Below, piece after piece: positions 9,135 through 19,396 of a stretch of DNA of 64,000 nucleotides. Made by a program: the position numbers and the translations under genes. The notes beneath the pieces are model-generated. The model was not told where the DNA came from and searched no databases. It saw nothing but the letters and a program-made list of their open reading frames with translations. The DNA is taken from contig NZ_SPQZ01000005.1 in the NCBI RefSeq assembly GCF_004570845.1, positions 175,948-239,947 of the forward strand, given 5' to 3'. Origin of the DNA: Orlajensenia leifsoniae (lineage in GTDB: Bacteria; Actinomycetota; Actinomycetes; Actinomycetales; Microbacteriaceae). Numbering within the stretch: position 1 is the first letter of the stretch; each line of letters starts with the position of its first letter.

Positions 9135-9320
9135 AGGGTTATCCCATTCAAAACTATTGATCCGATTCTTTTACTATGCGACCATATTTGAGGTCAAGTT
9201 TTGCTCACAGGGTCGTGAGCTGTTCACTCCTGAGTTTACTTCCTGCAACTTGACCTTCACCCCCCGTTGCATTCTGAGGCCATACGGCCATGCACCCCCG
9301 CAATACAAAGGAGCACCCCC

Positions 9321-9569
9321 ATGGATTGGCGCGACAAGGCCGCCTGCCTCACCGCAGACCCCGAACTGTTCTTCCCGGTCGGCAACACCGGACCCGCCGT
9401 CGACCAGATCGAGAAGGCCAAGACCGTCTGCTCGCGCTGCAACGTCACCGAGATCTGCCTGCAGTACGCCCTCGAGACCGGTCAGGACTCGGGCGTCTGG
9501 GGAGGCCTCAGCGAAGACGAGCGTCGCGCACTCAAGCGCCGCGCCGCTCGCGCCCGTCGCGCCTCCTAG
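9321..9569 (+). CDS. whiB1: WhiB1-type [4Fe-4S] transcription regulator
   Basis: This is an 82-residue Wbl protein. The four cluster-binding cysteines are C9, C37, C40 and C46, the spacing of M. tuberculosis WhiB1, and the turn motif GVWGG precedes a basic C-terminus (KRRAARARR). WhiB1 binds the primary sigma factor region 4 and responds to nitric oxide. The ATG at 9321 follows AAAGGAG at suitable distance; an in-frame ATG at 9267 would add an unconserved tail. The 5' gap (9135-9320) is unusually AT-rich and holds an imperfect dyad GTGAGC-T-GTTCAC at 9215-9227, a possible regulator site. The convergent pdtaS neighbour matches mycobacterial gene order. Confidence 0.95.
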   Translation: MDWRDKAACLTADPELFFPVGNTGPAVDQIEKAKTVCSRCNVTEICLQYALETGQDSGVWGGLSEDERRALKRRAARARRAS

Positions 9570-9581
9570 CCGACCGAAGCA

Positions 9582-9622
9582 CAGCAGAACGCGCCCTCGT
9601 CCGCGAGGGCGCGTTCTTGCTG
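9582..9622. terminator. Bidirectional terminator between whiB1 and pdtaS
   Basis: CAGCAGAACGCGCCCTCG pairs with CGAGGGCGCGTTCTTGCTG across a TCCG loop (one bulged base). It lies between convergent genes and ends in T-containing sequence on both strands. Confidence 0.85.
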
Positions 9623-9633
9623 TCACCTCGCCG

Positions 9634-11127
9634 CTACGGCTTGGTGAGCCAGCGCAACGGGATGTCGATGGTGACCTCGGTCCCACTCCCGAGGACGGTG
9701 TGCCAGTCGATGGTGCCGCTCAGCTCACCCTGGATGAGCGTGCGCACGATCTGCGTGCCGAGGCCGGATCCCACCTTGCCCTCCGGCAGGCCGGATCCCG
9801 TATCGCGCACCTTGACGCTCAGGGTGTCCTCGGTGCGCGACGCGATGATCTCGACATCACCCTCGCGCCCGGCGAGGCCGTGCTCCACGGCGTTCGTGAC
9901 GAGCTCGGTGAGCGCCAGGGCCAGCGGGGTGGCGTACTCGCTCGGAAGCACGCCGAAGCTGCCCGAGGACTTCGGATGCACCGTCGTGTTGTGGGCGGAT
10001 GCAACCTCGGCGATGAGCAGCAGCACCCGGTCGAACACGGCGTCGAAGTCCACGCTCTGGGCGAGGCCCTCCGACAGGGTGTCGTGCACCACGGCGATGG
10101 CGGCGACGCGGCGCATGGCCTGGGTGAGGGCTTCCCGCGCCTCGTCGGAGTGAGTGCGCCGCGCCTGGATGCGCAGCAGCGACGCCACGGTCTGCAGGTT
10201 GTTCTTCACCCTGTGGTGGATCTCGCGGATCGTCGCGTCCTTCGTGATGAGCTCGCGTTCCTGGTGGCGCAGCTCGGTCACGTCGCGGCTCAGGATGATG
10301 GCGCCGATGCGCTCCCCCCTGTTGCGGATCGGGATGGCGCGCAGCGACACCGTGACCCCGCGCGCCTCGATGTCGGTGCGCCAGGGCGCCCGGCCCGTGA
10401 CGACGAGGGGAAGCGACTCGTCGGCGACGAGCGACCCGCTCAGCACCCGCGTGGTCACCTCGGCGAGGGACTCGCCCTCCAGCTCGTCGGCGAATCCCAT
10501 GCGGTTGAACGCCGAGAGAGCGTTGGGGCTGGCGAAGGTGGTCGTGCCGTCGACGTCGAGGCAGATCAGGCCGTCCGAGGCACGAGGGGCACCGCGGCGC
10601 GGACCCGTCGGAGCACCCAGGTCGGGGAAGTCGCCCGAGGCGATCATCGCCGACAGGTCGTTCGCGCACTCGTTGAAGGTGAGCTCCTGGCGACTCGGCG
10701 TGCGTGTCTCGCTGAGGTTGGTGTGCCGGGTGAGCACGGCGATCGGCTCGTCGGTGATGCTCGATCCCGTCGGCGAGAGTCTGCGCATCACGGGCACGGC
10801 ACGCACCCGCGTCGGCGTCTCCTCGTACCAGGCAGGGGTCGACGAGTCGACGATGCGGGCCGTCTCGAAGGCCTCGGTGACCTGGGCCACCCACTCCTGC
10901 CGGATCTCCTGGCCGACGAAGTCGCGGTAGAAGAGCGTCGCGGCACTCGACGGACGCGCATGCGCCACGGCCACGAAGCTGCCGGCCGCCGTCGGCACCC
11001 AGACCACGAGGTCGGCGAACGCGAGGTCGGCGATCAGCTGACCGTCAGCCACGAGCATGTGCAGCCAATCCACGTCGGCCTGGCTGCCGCGCCCCTGCGC
11101 GAGTACGAGATCACTGAGCGTCGACAC
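9634..11127 (-). CDS. pdtaS: Sensor histidine kinase PdtaS
   Basis: This is a 497-residue cytoplasmic histidine kinase of the HisKA_2/HWE-related class. It has an N-terminal GAF-like domain (about 1-140), a PAS-like domain (about 185-285), the phosphoacceptor H-box around H304/H305 in 'EIHHRVKNNLQTV', and an HATPase domain with the N-box 'LTELVTNAVEH' near residue 408. In mycobacteria PdtaS signals to the antiterminator-type response regulator PdtaR, which is not in this window. No membrane segment is visible. The GTG start has no Shine-Dalgarno; a TACGCT box ends 6 nt upstream, consistent with a leaderless transcript. Its position next to whiB1 is conserved. Confidence 0.9.
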   Translation of the reverse strand: MSTLSDLVLAQGRGSQADVDWLHMLVADGQLIADLAFADLVVWVPTAAGSFVAVAHARPSSAATLFYRDFVGQEIRQEWVAQVTEAFETARIVDSSTPAWYEETPTRVRAVPVMRRLSPTGSSITDEPIAVLTRHTNLSETRTPSRQELTFNECANDLSAMIASGDFPDLGAPTGPRRGAPRASDGLICLDVDGTTTFASPNALSAFNRMGFADELEGESLAEVTTRVLSGSLVADESLPLVVTGRAPWRTDIEARGVTVSLRAIPIRNRGERIGAIILSRDVTELRHQERELITKDATIREIHHRVKNNLQTVASLLRIQARRTHSDEAREALTQAMRRVAAIAVVHDTLSEGLAQSVDFDAVFDRVLLLIAEVASAHNTTVHPKSSGSFGVLPSEYATPLALALTELVTNAVEHGLAGREGDVEIIASRTEDTLSVKVRDTGSGLPEGKVGSGLGTQIVRTLIQGELSGTIDWHTVLGSGTEVTIDIPLRWLTKP

Positions 11128-11150
11128 GTTTCCAGCGTAGCGGGGATGTC

Positions 11151-12431
11151 TCAGCGTCCGGACGACGGTGACGATGCCACGACCGTCTGAGTACCGGCTG
11201 CTGCTCTGGATGCTGTTCGTGTCCGCCGCCGGACGCGCCGCGGGGCCGCATCCGGTCGCGGCACCACCTGCTCCTCGACGAAGCGCTCGATGGCCAGCCT
11301 CGCCGGCGACCGCCGCGACACCTCGCGGAGCGTGCCGCCGGCCAGCACCGCGGCATCGACGCCGCGGCGGTCGTCGGGCACGATGTGCGCCCGCTCGATG
11401 CCGCCGAACCGGCGCAGCGTCGCCAGCACGTGCCCTGCAGCCCCGACACCGGAGGCGCTGCTGCGCAGCCGGTTGATCACCACGCTCACCCGCTGCGGCT
11501 CGATGGCCTCGGCGAGGTCGGCGTAGCCGCGGAGGAAGCGTGGCAGGGCGATCGGATCGGCGCCCCCGACCGCGATGACGTGGTCGGCCGCCCGCAGCGC
11601 GGCGATGGTGGCACCGTTCCGCCGAGGAGCGAACAGGTCGCTCGAGATCTCCTCATCGGACTCGAGGCTGAATCCGGTGTCGACGACCACGACGTCGACC
11701 CACCGTCTGCAGGCGTCCAGGACGGCCGTCACGCGGCTGCCCCCGAGCTCCGGCCACCGGGCGGCACGGCTGATGCCGGTGAGCACCCTGAAGGCGCCAT
11801 CGCGGGTGCCGTGGCGCTGGGCGATGCGATCGAGCTCGGCCGGGGTGAGGCTGTCGGCACCGGCGAGGCGGCAAGCCGCAGCGAAGCCCGGGACCTCGTC
11901 GAGGAGGCCCAACGCCGGCGCGATGGTGCCGCCGTACGGATCGACATCGGCGAGCAGTACCGAGTGCCCCCGGGCCGCGACCTCGGCGGCCACATTGACG
12001 GCGAGTGTCGTGCGCCCCGGCGCTCCGGTCGGCCCCCACACGGCGATCACGCCCGAGACCGGACTGTCGACGAGCGGGGCGGGCACTCCGACGGGCGGCG
12101 GCCCCCTGTGCCCCAGCAGGTTCTCGACGTCGTCCCAGGTGGAATCGGCCGGGAGCACCTCGAACAACCCGAGTTCTGACGCATGCCGGCGCCCGCTGTC
12201 GTTCGCCGCGATGCCGATCACCCGCACTCCGCGGCGGTCGCACACGTCGAGGAGCTCGCGGGTGATGCCGGCGGCGGACGCCACGACGGCGTCGAGCTCC
12301 AGCCCATCGAGGATGAGGACGAGCTCCCGCGCGGATGCGGCCCTGGCCACGACGGAGTGGCCGTGCTCGATCATGTCAGCGAGCAGGGCGTCCTCCACTG
12401 CCCTGTCGAGCAGAAGGGCGATGGCGGCCAT
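11151..12431 (-). CDS. CpaE-like ParA/MinD-family ATPase
   Basis: This 426-residue protein has an N-terminal receiver-like region (about 1-105) and a P-loop ATPase domain with deviant Walker A 'GPTGAPGRTT' at 133-142 and 'LLADVDPYGG' after it. It ends in a basic, low-complexity tail. This layout matches CpaE/TadZ-type proteins that place Flp-pilus machinery or act in partitioning. No TadA, TadB/C or pilin gene is in the window, so the pilus role is only inferred. It starts 2 bp after the stop of the SAF-domain gene, so the two are translationally linked. Confidence 0.75.
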   Translation of the reverse strand: MAAIALLLDRAVEDALLADMIEHGHSVVARAASARELVLILDGLELDAVVASAAGITRELLDVCDRRGVRVIGIAANDSGRRHASELGLFEVLPADSTWDDVENLLGHRGPPPVGVPAPLVDSPVSGVIAVWGPTGAPGRTTLAVNVAAEVAARGHSVLLADVDPYGGTIAPALGLLDEVPGFAAACRLAGADSLTPAELDRIAQRHGTRDGAFRVLTGISRAARWPELGGSRVTAVLDACRRWVDVVVVDTGFSLESDEEISSDLFAPRRNGATIAALRAADHVIAVGGADPIALPRFLRGYADLAEAIEPQRVSVVINRLRSSASGVGAAGHVLATLRRFGGIERAHIVPDDRRGVDAAVLAGGTLREVSRRSPARLAIERFVEEQVVPRPDAAPRRVRRRTRTASRAAAGTQTVVASSPSSGR

Positions 12432-12433
12432 CC

Positions 12434-13057
12434 TCAGCCGCTCCCGGGCACGACGGAGAGCGCATCGTCGTCGGCGATGGCCTCGAGCACCAGGGCGACG
12501 TCGTCGCGGGGCACGAGCAGTTCGACGGCCCGGCCGTCTCCGTCGGCGAGGAAGCCGTCGGCCTCGCGCACCACGGCGACGGTCGCATCCGACACCAGGA
12601 CGACCGGCGGATCGAAGCCGTCGGTCTTCGCGGCCCGTGCGGCCCAGAGATCGACGACGGTCCCAGGTGCAATGCTCTCGGGCAGACGCCCGCTCACCGT
12701 CACCACCACGCTGGTGAGTCCAGCCTGGGTCGTGGTCGACACCGCGGATGCCGGGACCATCTCCCCGGCGAGCACGGAGCGGGTCATGACCAGGCCGTCG
12801 GTCGGCGGGCCGCCTGCGGACAGGTACACACCGGCGCCATCGCCGAGGCGCACGCTGGTGGCGACGAGGTCGTCGGCATCGACGGTCTGGCCGACGATGA
12901 GGGCGTCGCGGGCCACGTAGACCTGCGTCGTGCGGTCGGCGGTCGCCACGACGGCGTAGACGCCGATCACCGAGCCCACCACGAGCACGACGCCGACGAT
13001 GAATCGCGGATCGATCCAGAACGAGCGGGAGCCGGCCTGCGTCGCTGCGACCCCCAT
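12434..13057 (-). CDS. SAF-domain protein (CpaB/RcpC-like)
   Basis: This is a 207-residue protein with one N-terminal membrane helix (within about residues 17-38, after 'FWIDPRF') and a SAF domain near residues 45-110 ('VYVARDALIVGQTVDADDL'). Such proteins resemble CpaB/RcpC of Flp pilus systems. The ATG at 13057 was chosen because AGGGGAGG lies 6 nt upstream and conserved sequence begins soon after; in-frame starts at 13102 and 13150 are possible. It is paired with the downstream CpaE-like ATPase. Without other pilus genes, the pair may have a separate role in envelope organisation. Confidence 0.7.
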   Translation of the reverse strand: MGVAATQAGSRSFWIDPRFIVGVVLVVGSVIGVYAVVATADRTTQVYVARDALIVGQTVDADDLVATSVRLGDGAGVYLSAGGPPTDGLVMTRSVLAGEMVPASAVSTTTQAGLTSVVVTVSGRLPESIAPGTVVDLWAARAAKTDGFDPPVVLVSDATVAVVREADGFLADGDGRAVELLVPRDDVALVLEAIADDDALSVVPGSG

Positions 13058-13130
13058 GAGCACCCTCCCCTGACTCCGGCGTCGGAGCCTGCCCCCGATC
13101 ATGCCGAGTCCCCTTCGCGCGCGCTGGGAG

Positions 13131-13139
13131 TTATCCACA
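13131..13139 (+). promoter_or_regulatory. DnaA-box-like TTATCCACA
   Basis: This is an exact match to the E. coli-type DnaA box, in the gap between the SAF gene and the HTH gene. It is isolated, so an origin is not implied. Confidence 0.4.
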
Positions 13140-13187
13140 ACGCGGCGCATCCGGTGTCGACGTGACGACGGCGACGATAATGGTCAG

Positions 13188-13490
13188 ATGCCCCCTGTTC
13201 CTCCCGATGGCGATGTCGCGCGATTCCTGTCGCTCGCCGACACGGCCGAGATCCTCGCGATCACGGTGGCCGAGGCCGCAGAGCTCGTGCGCACCGGCGA
13301 GTTGCCCGCCATCAGGGTCGGCAGCGCCTGGCGCGTCGAGCGCGTCGTGCTCGAGGCCTTCATCGAGGGCCAGTACGAGGAGGCGCGGCGCATGTCGCTC
13401 TGGCAGGAGTCCGCGTACGCCGACATCCCCGAGCTGTCGGAGGGCCGCATCCTGCGACCGACGCAGAAGCCGGCACCCGAGTCGGAGTGA
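13188..13490 (+). CDS. Small helix-turn-helix (excisionase/MerR-type) DNA-binding protein
   Basis: This is a 100-residue protein with an HTH_17-like winged helix: 'FLSLADTAEILAITVAEAAELVRTGELPAIRVGSAWRV' spans about residues 13-50, the usual 'excisionase-like' pattern in which 'IRVGSAWRVER' forms the wing. A tail with 'MSLWQESAYADIPEL' follows. The ATG at 13188 is preferred: a GATAAT box ends 6 nt upstream, consistent with leaderless transcription. Homologues of this size occur singly in many actinobacteria, so no mobile element need be inferred. Its targets are unknown. Confidence 0.75.
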   Translation: MPPVPPDGDVARFLSLADTAEILAITVAEAAELVRTGELPAIRVGSAWRVERVVLEAFIEGQYEEARRMSLWQESAYADIPELSEGRILRPTQKPAPESE

Positions 13491-13497
13491 GCGCGGT

Positions 13498-14100
13498 TCA
13501 GCCCACCAGGCGCACGAGCCGCACGTGGGCGAACGGCACCACCCTGTACTGACGCACAGCCCGATCGCGACGCGGGGTGCCCGCCTCGTGCACCGCGAGG
13601 TCGAGGTGGTCGCGTCCCACCCTGTCGATCGTCCCGTGCAGCGATCCCGTGGCCGTGACCAGCTCGACGGAACTGCGGCGGCGGCCGAGGTCGCGCAGCA
13701 CGAACGGGAGGCCGATCCGGTCGATCAGGCGATCCTGTGTCGCGGCCGACGACTCGAGGCTGGGGTCGACCTGCGCCCTGTCGAGCACCAGGGCTGCGAC
13801 GGCCGCGATCGGGACTATGCCCTGCGGATGCCACGGCGACCCGTCGATGAGATCGCCGGCCAGCCAGTCCTTGCCGAACGTCGTCGGCCGCACCACGACG
13901 ACGGTACCCCCGACCAGCTCGAGCCGCAGCGCCGCGACGGCGTCCGTCGACCGCTCTCGTGCCAGCGCCATCATCCTGTCGCGGAGACCCAGCCTGCCGA
14001 GGCGCAGCCGCTCCTCCTCGATGCGCAGGTCGGCCTCCTCGGCGTGCAACTCCTGTTCGAGCTGGCCCTCGAGGTCGTCGAACAGGTCGTCGAAGCGCAT
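13498..14100 (-). CDS. Conserved hypothetical protein with N-terminal coiled coil
   Basis: This 200-residue protein has an acidic, Leu/Glu-rich opening (about residues 1-40, 'DDLFDDLEGQLEQELHAEEADLRIEEER') likely to form a coiled coil. A Val/Ala/Leu-rich domain follows, containing repeated beta-like stretches ('TVVVVRPTT', 'SSVELVTATGSLHGTIDRVGRDHLDLAVHE'), and the latter resembles an Sm/SH3-like barrel. I do not recognise a named family or reaction. The ATG at 14100 has a TAACGT box 7 nt upstream, so it may be leaderless. It converges on the HTH gene with an 8-nt gap. Confidence 0.65.
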   Translation of the reverse strand: MRFDDLFDDLEGQLEQELHAEEADLRIEEERLRLGRLGLRDRMMALARERSTDAVAALRLELVGGTVVVVRPTTFGKDWLAGDLIDGSPWHPQGIVPIAAVAALVLDRAQVDPSLESSAATQDRLIDRIGLPFVLRDLGRRRSSVELVTATGSLHGTIDRVGRDHLDLAVHEAGTPRRDRAVRQYRVVPFAHVRLVRLVG

Positions 14101-14140
14101 GTGCGGAACGTTAGCCAGTCGCTCCAGGGCGGCACGGGAG

Positions 14141-14171
14141 TTGTCCACAGTGCCGAGACGACTCTGGACAA
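14141..14171. promoter_or_regulatory. Inverted pair of DnaA-box-like sequences
   Basis: TTGTCCACA (14141-14149, plus strand) faces TTGTCCAGA (14163-14171, minus strand). The first is an exact actinobacterial DnaA box and the second differs by one base. They lie between two divergent genes. Confidence 0.4.
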
Positions 14172-14201
14172 GTGAGCCATCATCATGATTGAGTCTCCCC
14201 A

Positions 14202-14223
14202 GACACCCCCGGACGGGGGTGTC
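14202..14223 (+). promoter_or_regulatory. Strong hairpin in the leader of the Rv3235-like gene
   Basis: GACACCCCC-GGAC-GGGGGTGTC is a perfect 9-bp stem with a tetraloop, ending 32 nt before the ATG at 14256. There is no T-run, so an attenuator, protein site or structured leader is more likely than a terminator. Confidence 0.4.
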
Positions 14224-14255
14224 GCCCCCGGTCCCCGAGTCCTGGAAGCGGCGCC

Positions 14256-14741
14256 ATGAGCCCAGATCCAGCAATTCCCGCGACGCCGGACGAGAACGCA
14301 GCACCACCGTCTTCGTCGTCGGCGTCCATCATCGGTGCGAACGCACTCGGTCGCTATCTCGACGACGACTTCTTCGGGGCCCAGCCGACGCCACGCAGCT
14401 CGCTCCCCGACCCCCAGCCCCTGCTGTCGAACCTCACCCGCTGCGTGATGGAGGTGCTCGCCGGCGCCCGCGAGCTCGACCAGCTCAGCCGCTGGGTCAC
14501 CGACGACGTCTACCGGCACCTGTTGAAGCGCGTCGTGCTCGCCTCCAGGGCACGCGCGGTCAAGAAGCAGCAGGCTCAGCGGCCGACGATCTCGATCGGC
14601 AGCATCATCGTGACCGAGCCGCGCGACGGCGTCGTCGAGGCCGTCGTCATGGTGCACAGCCGCTCACGCACGCGCGCAGTCGCCATTCGTCTCGAGGGCC
14701 TCGACAACCGCTGGCGCGCGAGTAGCATCAACGTGCTCTAG
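14256..14741 (+). CDS. Rv3235-family protein
   Basis: This is a 161-residue protein with a disordered, Ser/Pro/Ala-rich N-terminus (about 1-50) and a conserved C-terminal domain. The domain's pattern ('RCVMEVLAGARELDQLSRWVTDDVYRHL' region at about 62-90, then 'VTEPRDGVVEAVVMVHSRSRTRAVAIRLE') matches actinobacterial relatives of M. tuberculosis Rv3235. The function is unknown. As in mycobacteria it lies near secA. A GGAAG Shine-Dalgarno-like sequence precedes the ATG, and a strong hairpin lies in its leader. Confidence 0.8.
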   Translation: MSPDPAIPATPDENAAPPSSSSASIIGANALGRYLDDDFFGAQPTPRSSLPDPQPLLSNLTRCVMEVLAGARELDQLSRWVTDDVYRHLLKRVVLASRARAVKKQQAQRPTISIGSIIVTEPRDGVVEAVVMVHSRSRTRAVAIRLEGLDNRWRASSINVL

Positions 14742-14745
14742 ACGC

Positions 14746-14793
14746 ACGAACGCCGCCGGATGCTGCAGGAGCAGTCATCGGGGCGGCGTTCGT
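14746..14793. terminator. Convergent terminator between the Rv3235-like gene and secA
   Basis: ACGAACGCCGCC (14746-14757) pairs perfectly with GGCGGCGTTCGT (14782-14793), with a 24-nt loop. It lies in the gap between convergent genes. Confidence 0.65.
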
Positions 14794-14813
14794 CGGCGAC
14801 GGATGCGGCGGGG

Positions 14814-17615
<2,802 letters not shown>

Positions 17616-17698
17616 GAATGCACTCCAGATAGTCAGTACGGCGTGCACGCACGCCTCGCATCCGCTCGGATGCGCGGGTCATCACCCAACGGGCAACC

Positions 17699-17735
17699 CT
17701 ACCAATGGTAGACGGAGGCGAACTGTGATTCGCCT
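17699..17735 (-). promoter_or_regulatory. Palindrome and small hairpin between hpf and secA
   Basis: CTACCA-A-TGGTAG (17699-17711) is a perfect odd palindrome. Beside it, AGGCGAA/TTCGCCT (17716-17735) forms a 7-bp stem. On the minus strand the TACCAT and TAGGGT boxes could serve as a secA promoter, and the stem may slow transcription leaving hpf. Confidence 0.35.
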
Positions 17736-17775
17736 GACCCACGACCCCCGAACGGATGCCGAGGCGGGCGGTGCC

Positions 17776-18447
17776 TCAGCTGGCCTCTTCGATGTTCTCG
17801 TCGAGTCCGATCACGCCGTAGTCCCAGCCCTTGCGGCGGTAGACGACACTCGGACGGTTGGTCTCGGTGTCGAAGAACAGGTAGAAGTCGTGGCCGACCA
17901 GCTCCATGTTGTAGAGCGCGTCGTCGATCGACATCGGTACGGAGGCGAAGAGCTTGCGTCTGATGACGACGGGACTGTAGTCGTACTCGCTCTCGGGCTC
18001 GCCGGCCGGCTGAGCGCCTTCGACGACGGGGATCGATCCCGTGCGTACGCGCTCCAGGACCTCCGACGACGCGGGCGCTATGTGGATGGCCTCGAAGCCA
18101 CCGTCCGTCGCCTCGCGGAGGGATGTGGGGCGGTGCTGCCCCCGGTGGATCTTGCGACGGTCCTTGGCCCGGCGCACGCGCTCGAGCAGTCGGCCGTAGG
18201 CGACGTCGAAGGCCGCGTACTTGTCTGATCCGTCGGCCTCGGCCCGAACGACGGGCCCCTTGCCGATGAGCGTCAATTCGACGCGGTCGTTCCCACTCGT
18301 TCCGTTCGTCTCGTGATGACGGCAGACCTTCACCTCGAGCGCGACGGCCCTGTCTGCCAGGTGGGCGACCTTGTCGGCCTTCTCCGTGGCGTATTCCCGG
18401 AATCGATCCGTGATACCCGCGTTTCGTCCGACGATGTTCAGCTCCAT
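17776..18447 (-). CDS. hpf: Ribosome hibernation-promoting factor, long form
   Basis: This 223-residue long-form HPF has an N-terminal S30AE domain (about 1-105, starting 'MELNIVGRNAGITDRFREYATEKADKV' region) and a C-terminal dimerisation domain (about 160-215, 'ALYNMELVGHDFYLFFDTET'). Long HPF dimerises 70S ribosomes into 100S particles in stationary phase. A good Shine-Dalgarno (GGGGAGG) precedes the ATG. It precedes secA on the same strand with a gap of 160 bp holding a palindrome. The comF-hpf-secA order matches mycobacteria. Confidence 0.95.
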   Translation of the reverse strand: MELNIVGRNAGITDRFREYATEKADKVAHLADRAVALEVKVCRHHETNGTSGNDRVELTLIGKGPVVRAEADGSDKYAAFDVAYGRLLERVRRAKDRRKIHRGQHRPTSLREATDGGFEAIHIAPASSEVLERVRTGSIPVVEGAQPAGEPESEYDYSPVVIRRKLFASVPMSIDDALYNMELVGHDFYLFFDTETNRPSVVYRRKGWDYGVIGLDENIEEAS

Positions 18448-18569
18448 GTCGACCTCCCCGTTATCCGGCGTGTCACCCGGCTGTTGCGAGGGCGAACGTT
18501 CACGCCTTTAGGGCCACGGTAGCCCGCCCCGCTGGAGATGTCACCAGTTGTTTCACTCAGGTTCGGCGA

Positions 18570-19301
18570 CTACCCTCGACCACCGCGCAGCCGGGTCTCC
18601 GCGAGGGCGGCGCAGCCGACGACGCTCCCGCCTCCGGCCCTGACGGCCCGCACGGCCTCGCGCATCGTCGACCCCGTCGTGAGGATGTCGTCGACGACGA
18701 CGAAGCGTCGGCCGGCGAGCGGATGCGGCCCGCCCGTCACACCGCGACGCACGGCGAGGCCACCGGCGACGTTCGCCCCGCGCTCCTCCCGGCCGAGGCC
18801 GGCCTGATCGGCGTGCGCCCCCACGACGCGCAGCACGGAGCTGGCCCGCAATCCTCCGGACCGGAGCATGGAAGCGACCGGGCTGAAGCCGCGTCGACGG
18901 TATGCCGAGCGCGACGACGGCACGGCGACGATCTCGAGGCCGCGGGCATCGGGCGGGGCCTGTGCTGCCGACGCAACGGAGTCGGGGCCGATGTCGGCCA
19001 CGACGATGGCCGCCAGCACCGCCTCCCGCAGCGCGGGTCCGAGTGCACTGGCGAGGGTGGGTCGGCCACCGTCCTTGAAGGCGCCGATCACCCGCCGCGC
19101 GACACCGCCGTAGTCGAGCGCGCAGTGCACGGACATGCCGTCGCGGTCGGCCCGGTGCACGTCGGCGACGACGACCAGCCGGCACGCCGTGCAGAGCACG
19201 CGGCCAGGCATGCCGCATCCGGAGCACTCCACGGGCAGGACGAGAGCGAGGGCGTCGCGCAGCGCCTCGGTCACAACGGCGGCTGACGTTCTGGAGGTCA
19301 T
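18570..19301 (-). CDS. ComF-family phosphoribosyltransferase-like protein
   Basis: This is a 243-residue ComF-type protein. A four-cysteine zinc motif is at about residues 26-40 ('CSGCGMPGRVLCTAC'), and the PRPP-binding motif 'VVVDDILTTGST' is near residues 201-212. In competent bacteria ComF helps handle imported DNA strands; in actinobacteria the role is unclear. It lies between lpqB and hpf, as in M. tuberculosis (Rv3242c). No ComEA/ComEC gene is visible in the window. Confidence 0.88.
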   Translation of the reverse strand: MTSRTSAAVVTEALRDALALVLPVECSGCGMPGRVLCTACRLVVVADVHRADRDGMSVHCALDYGGVARRVIGAFKDGGRPTLASALGPALREAVLAAIVVADIGPDSVASAAQAPPDARGLEIVAVPSSRSAYRRRGFSPVASMLRSGGLRASSVLRVVGAHADQAGLGREERGANVAGGLAVRRGVTGGPHPLAGRRFVVVDDILTTGSTMREAVRAVRAGGGSVVGCAALAETRLRGGRG

Positions 19302-19396
19302 CGAGCAACTCTCGCCCGAGCCGACGAAGCCGACTCACCAGGAACGATCGTCGTGGAGATCGGATGCGGCAGCCGCCAGCCGGGAGGAGGCCGCCC

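Noticed and set aside
8827..11190. A 787-codon plus-strand frame through the membrane gene, whiB1 and pdtaS
   Set aside because: It crosses two convergent genes and the terminator region in the wrong frame for each, and shows no domain.
11151..13057. Chromosomal parA-parB partition locus
   Set aside because: The ATPase is of CpaE type with a receiver-like front and its partner is a SAF-domain membrane protein, not a ParB; no parS site was seen.
13188..13490. Excisionase of an integrated element
   Set aside because: There is no integrase, attachment-site repeat or phage gene nearby; the HTH_17 type is common in stand-alone actinobacterial proteins.
13131..14171. Replication origin
   Set aside because: Only a few DnaA-like boxes occur, with no dnaA, dnaN or AT-rich unwinding region.
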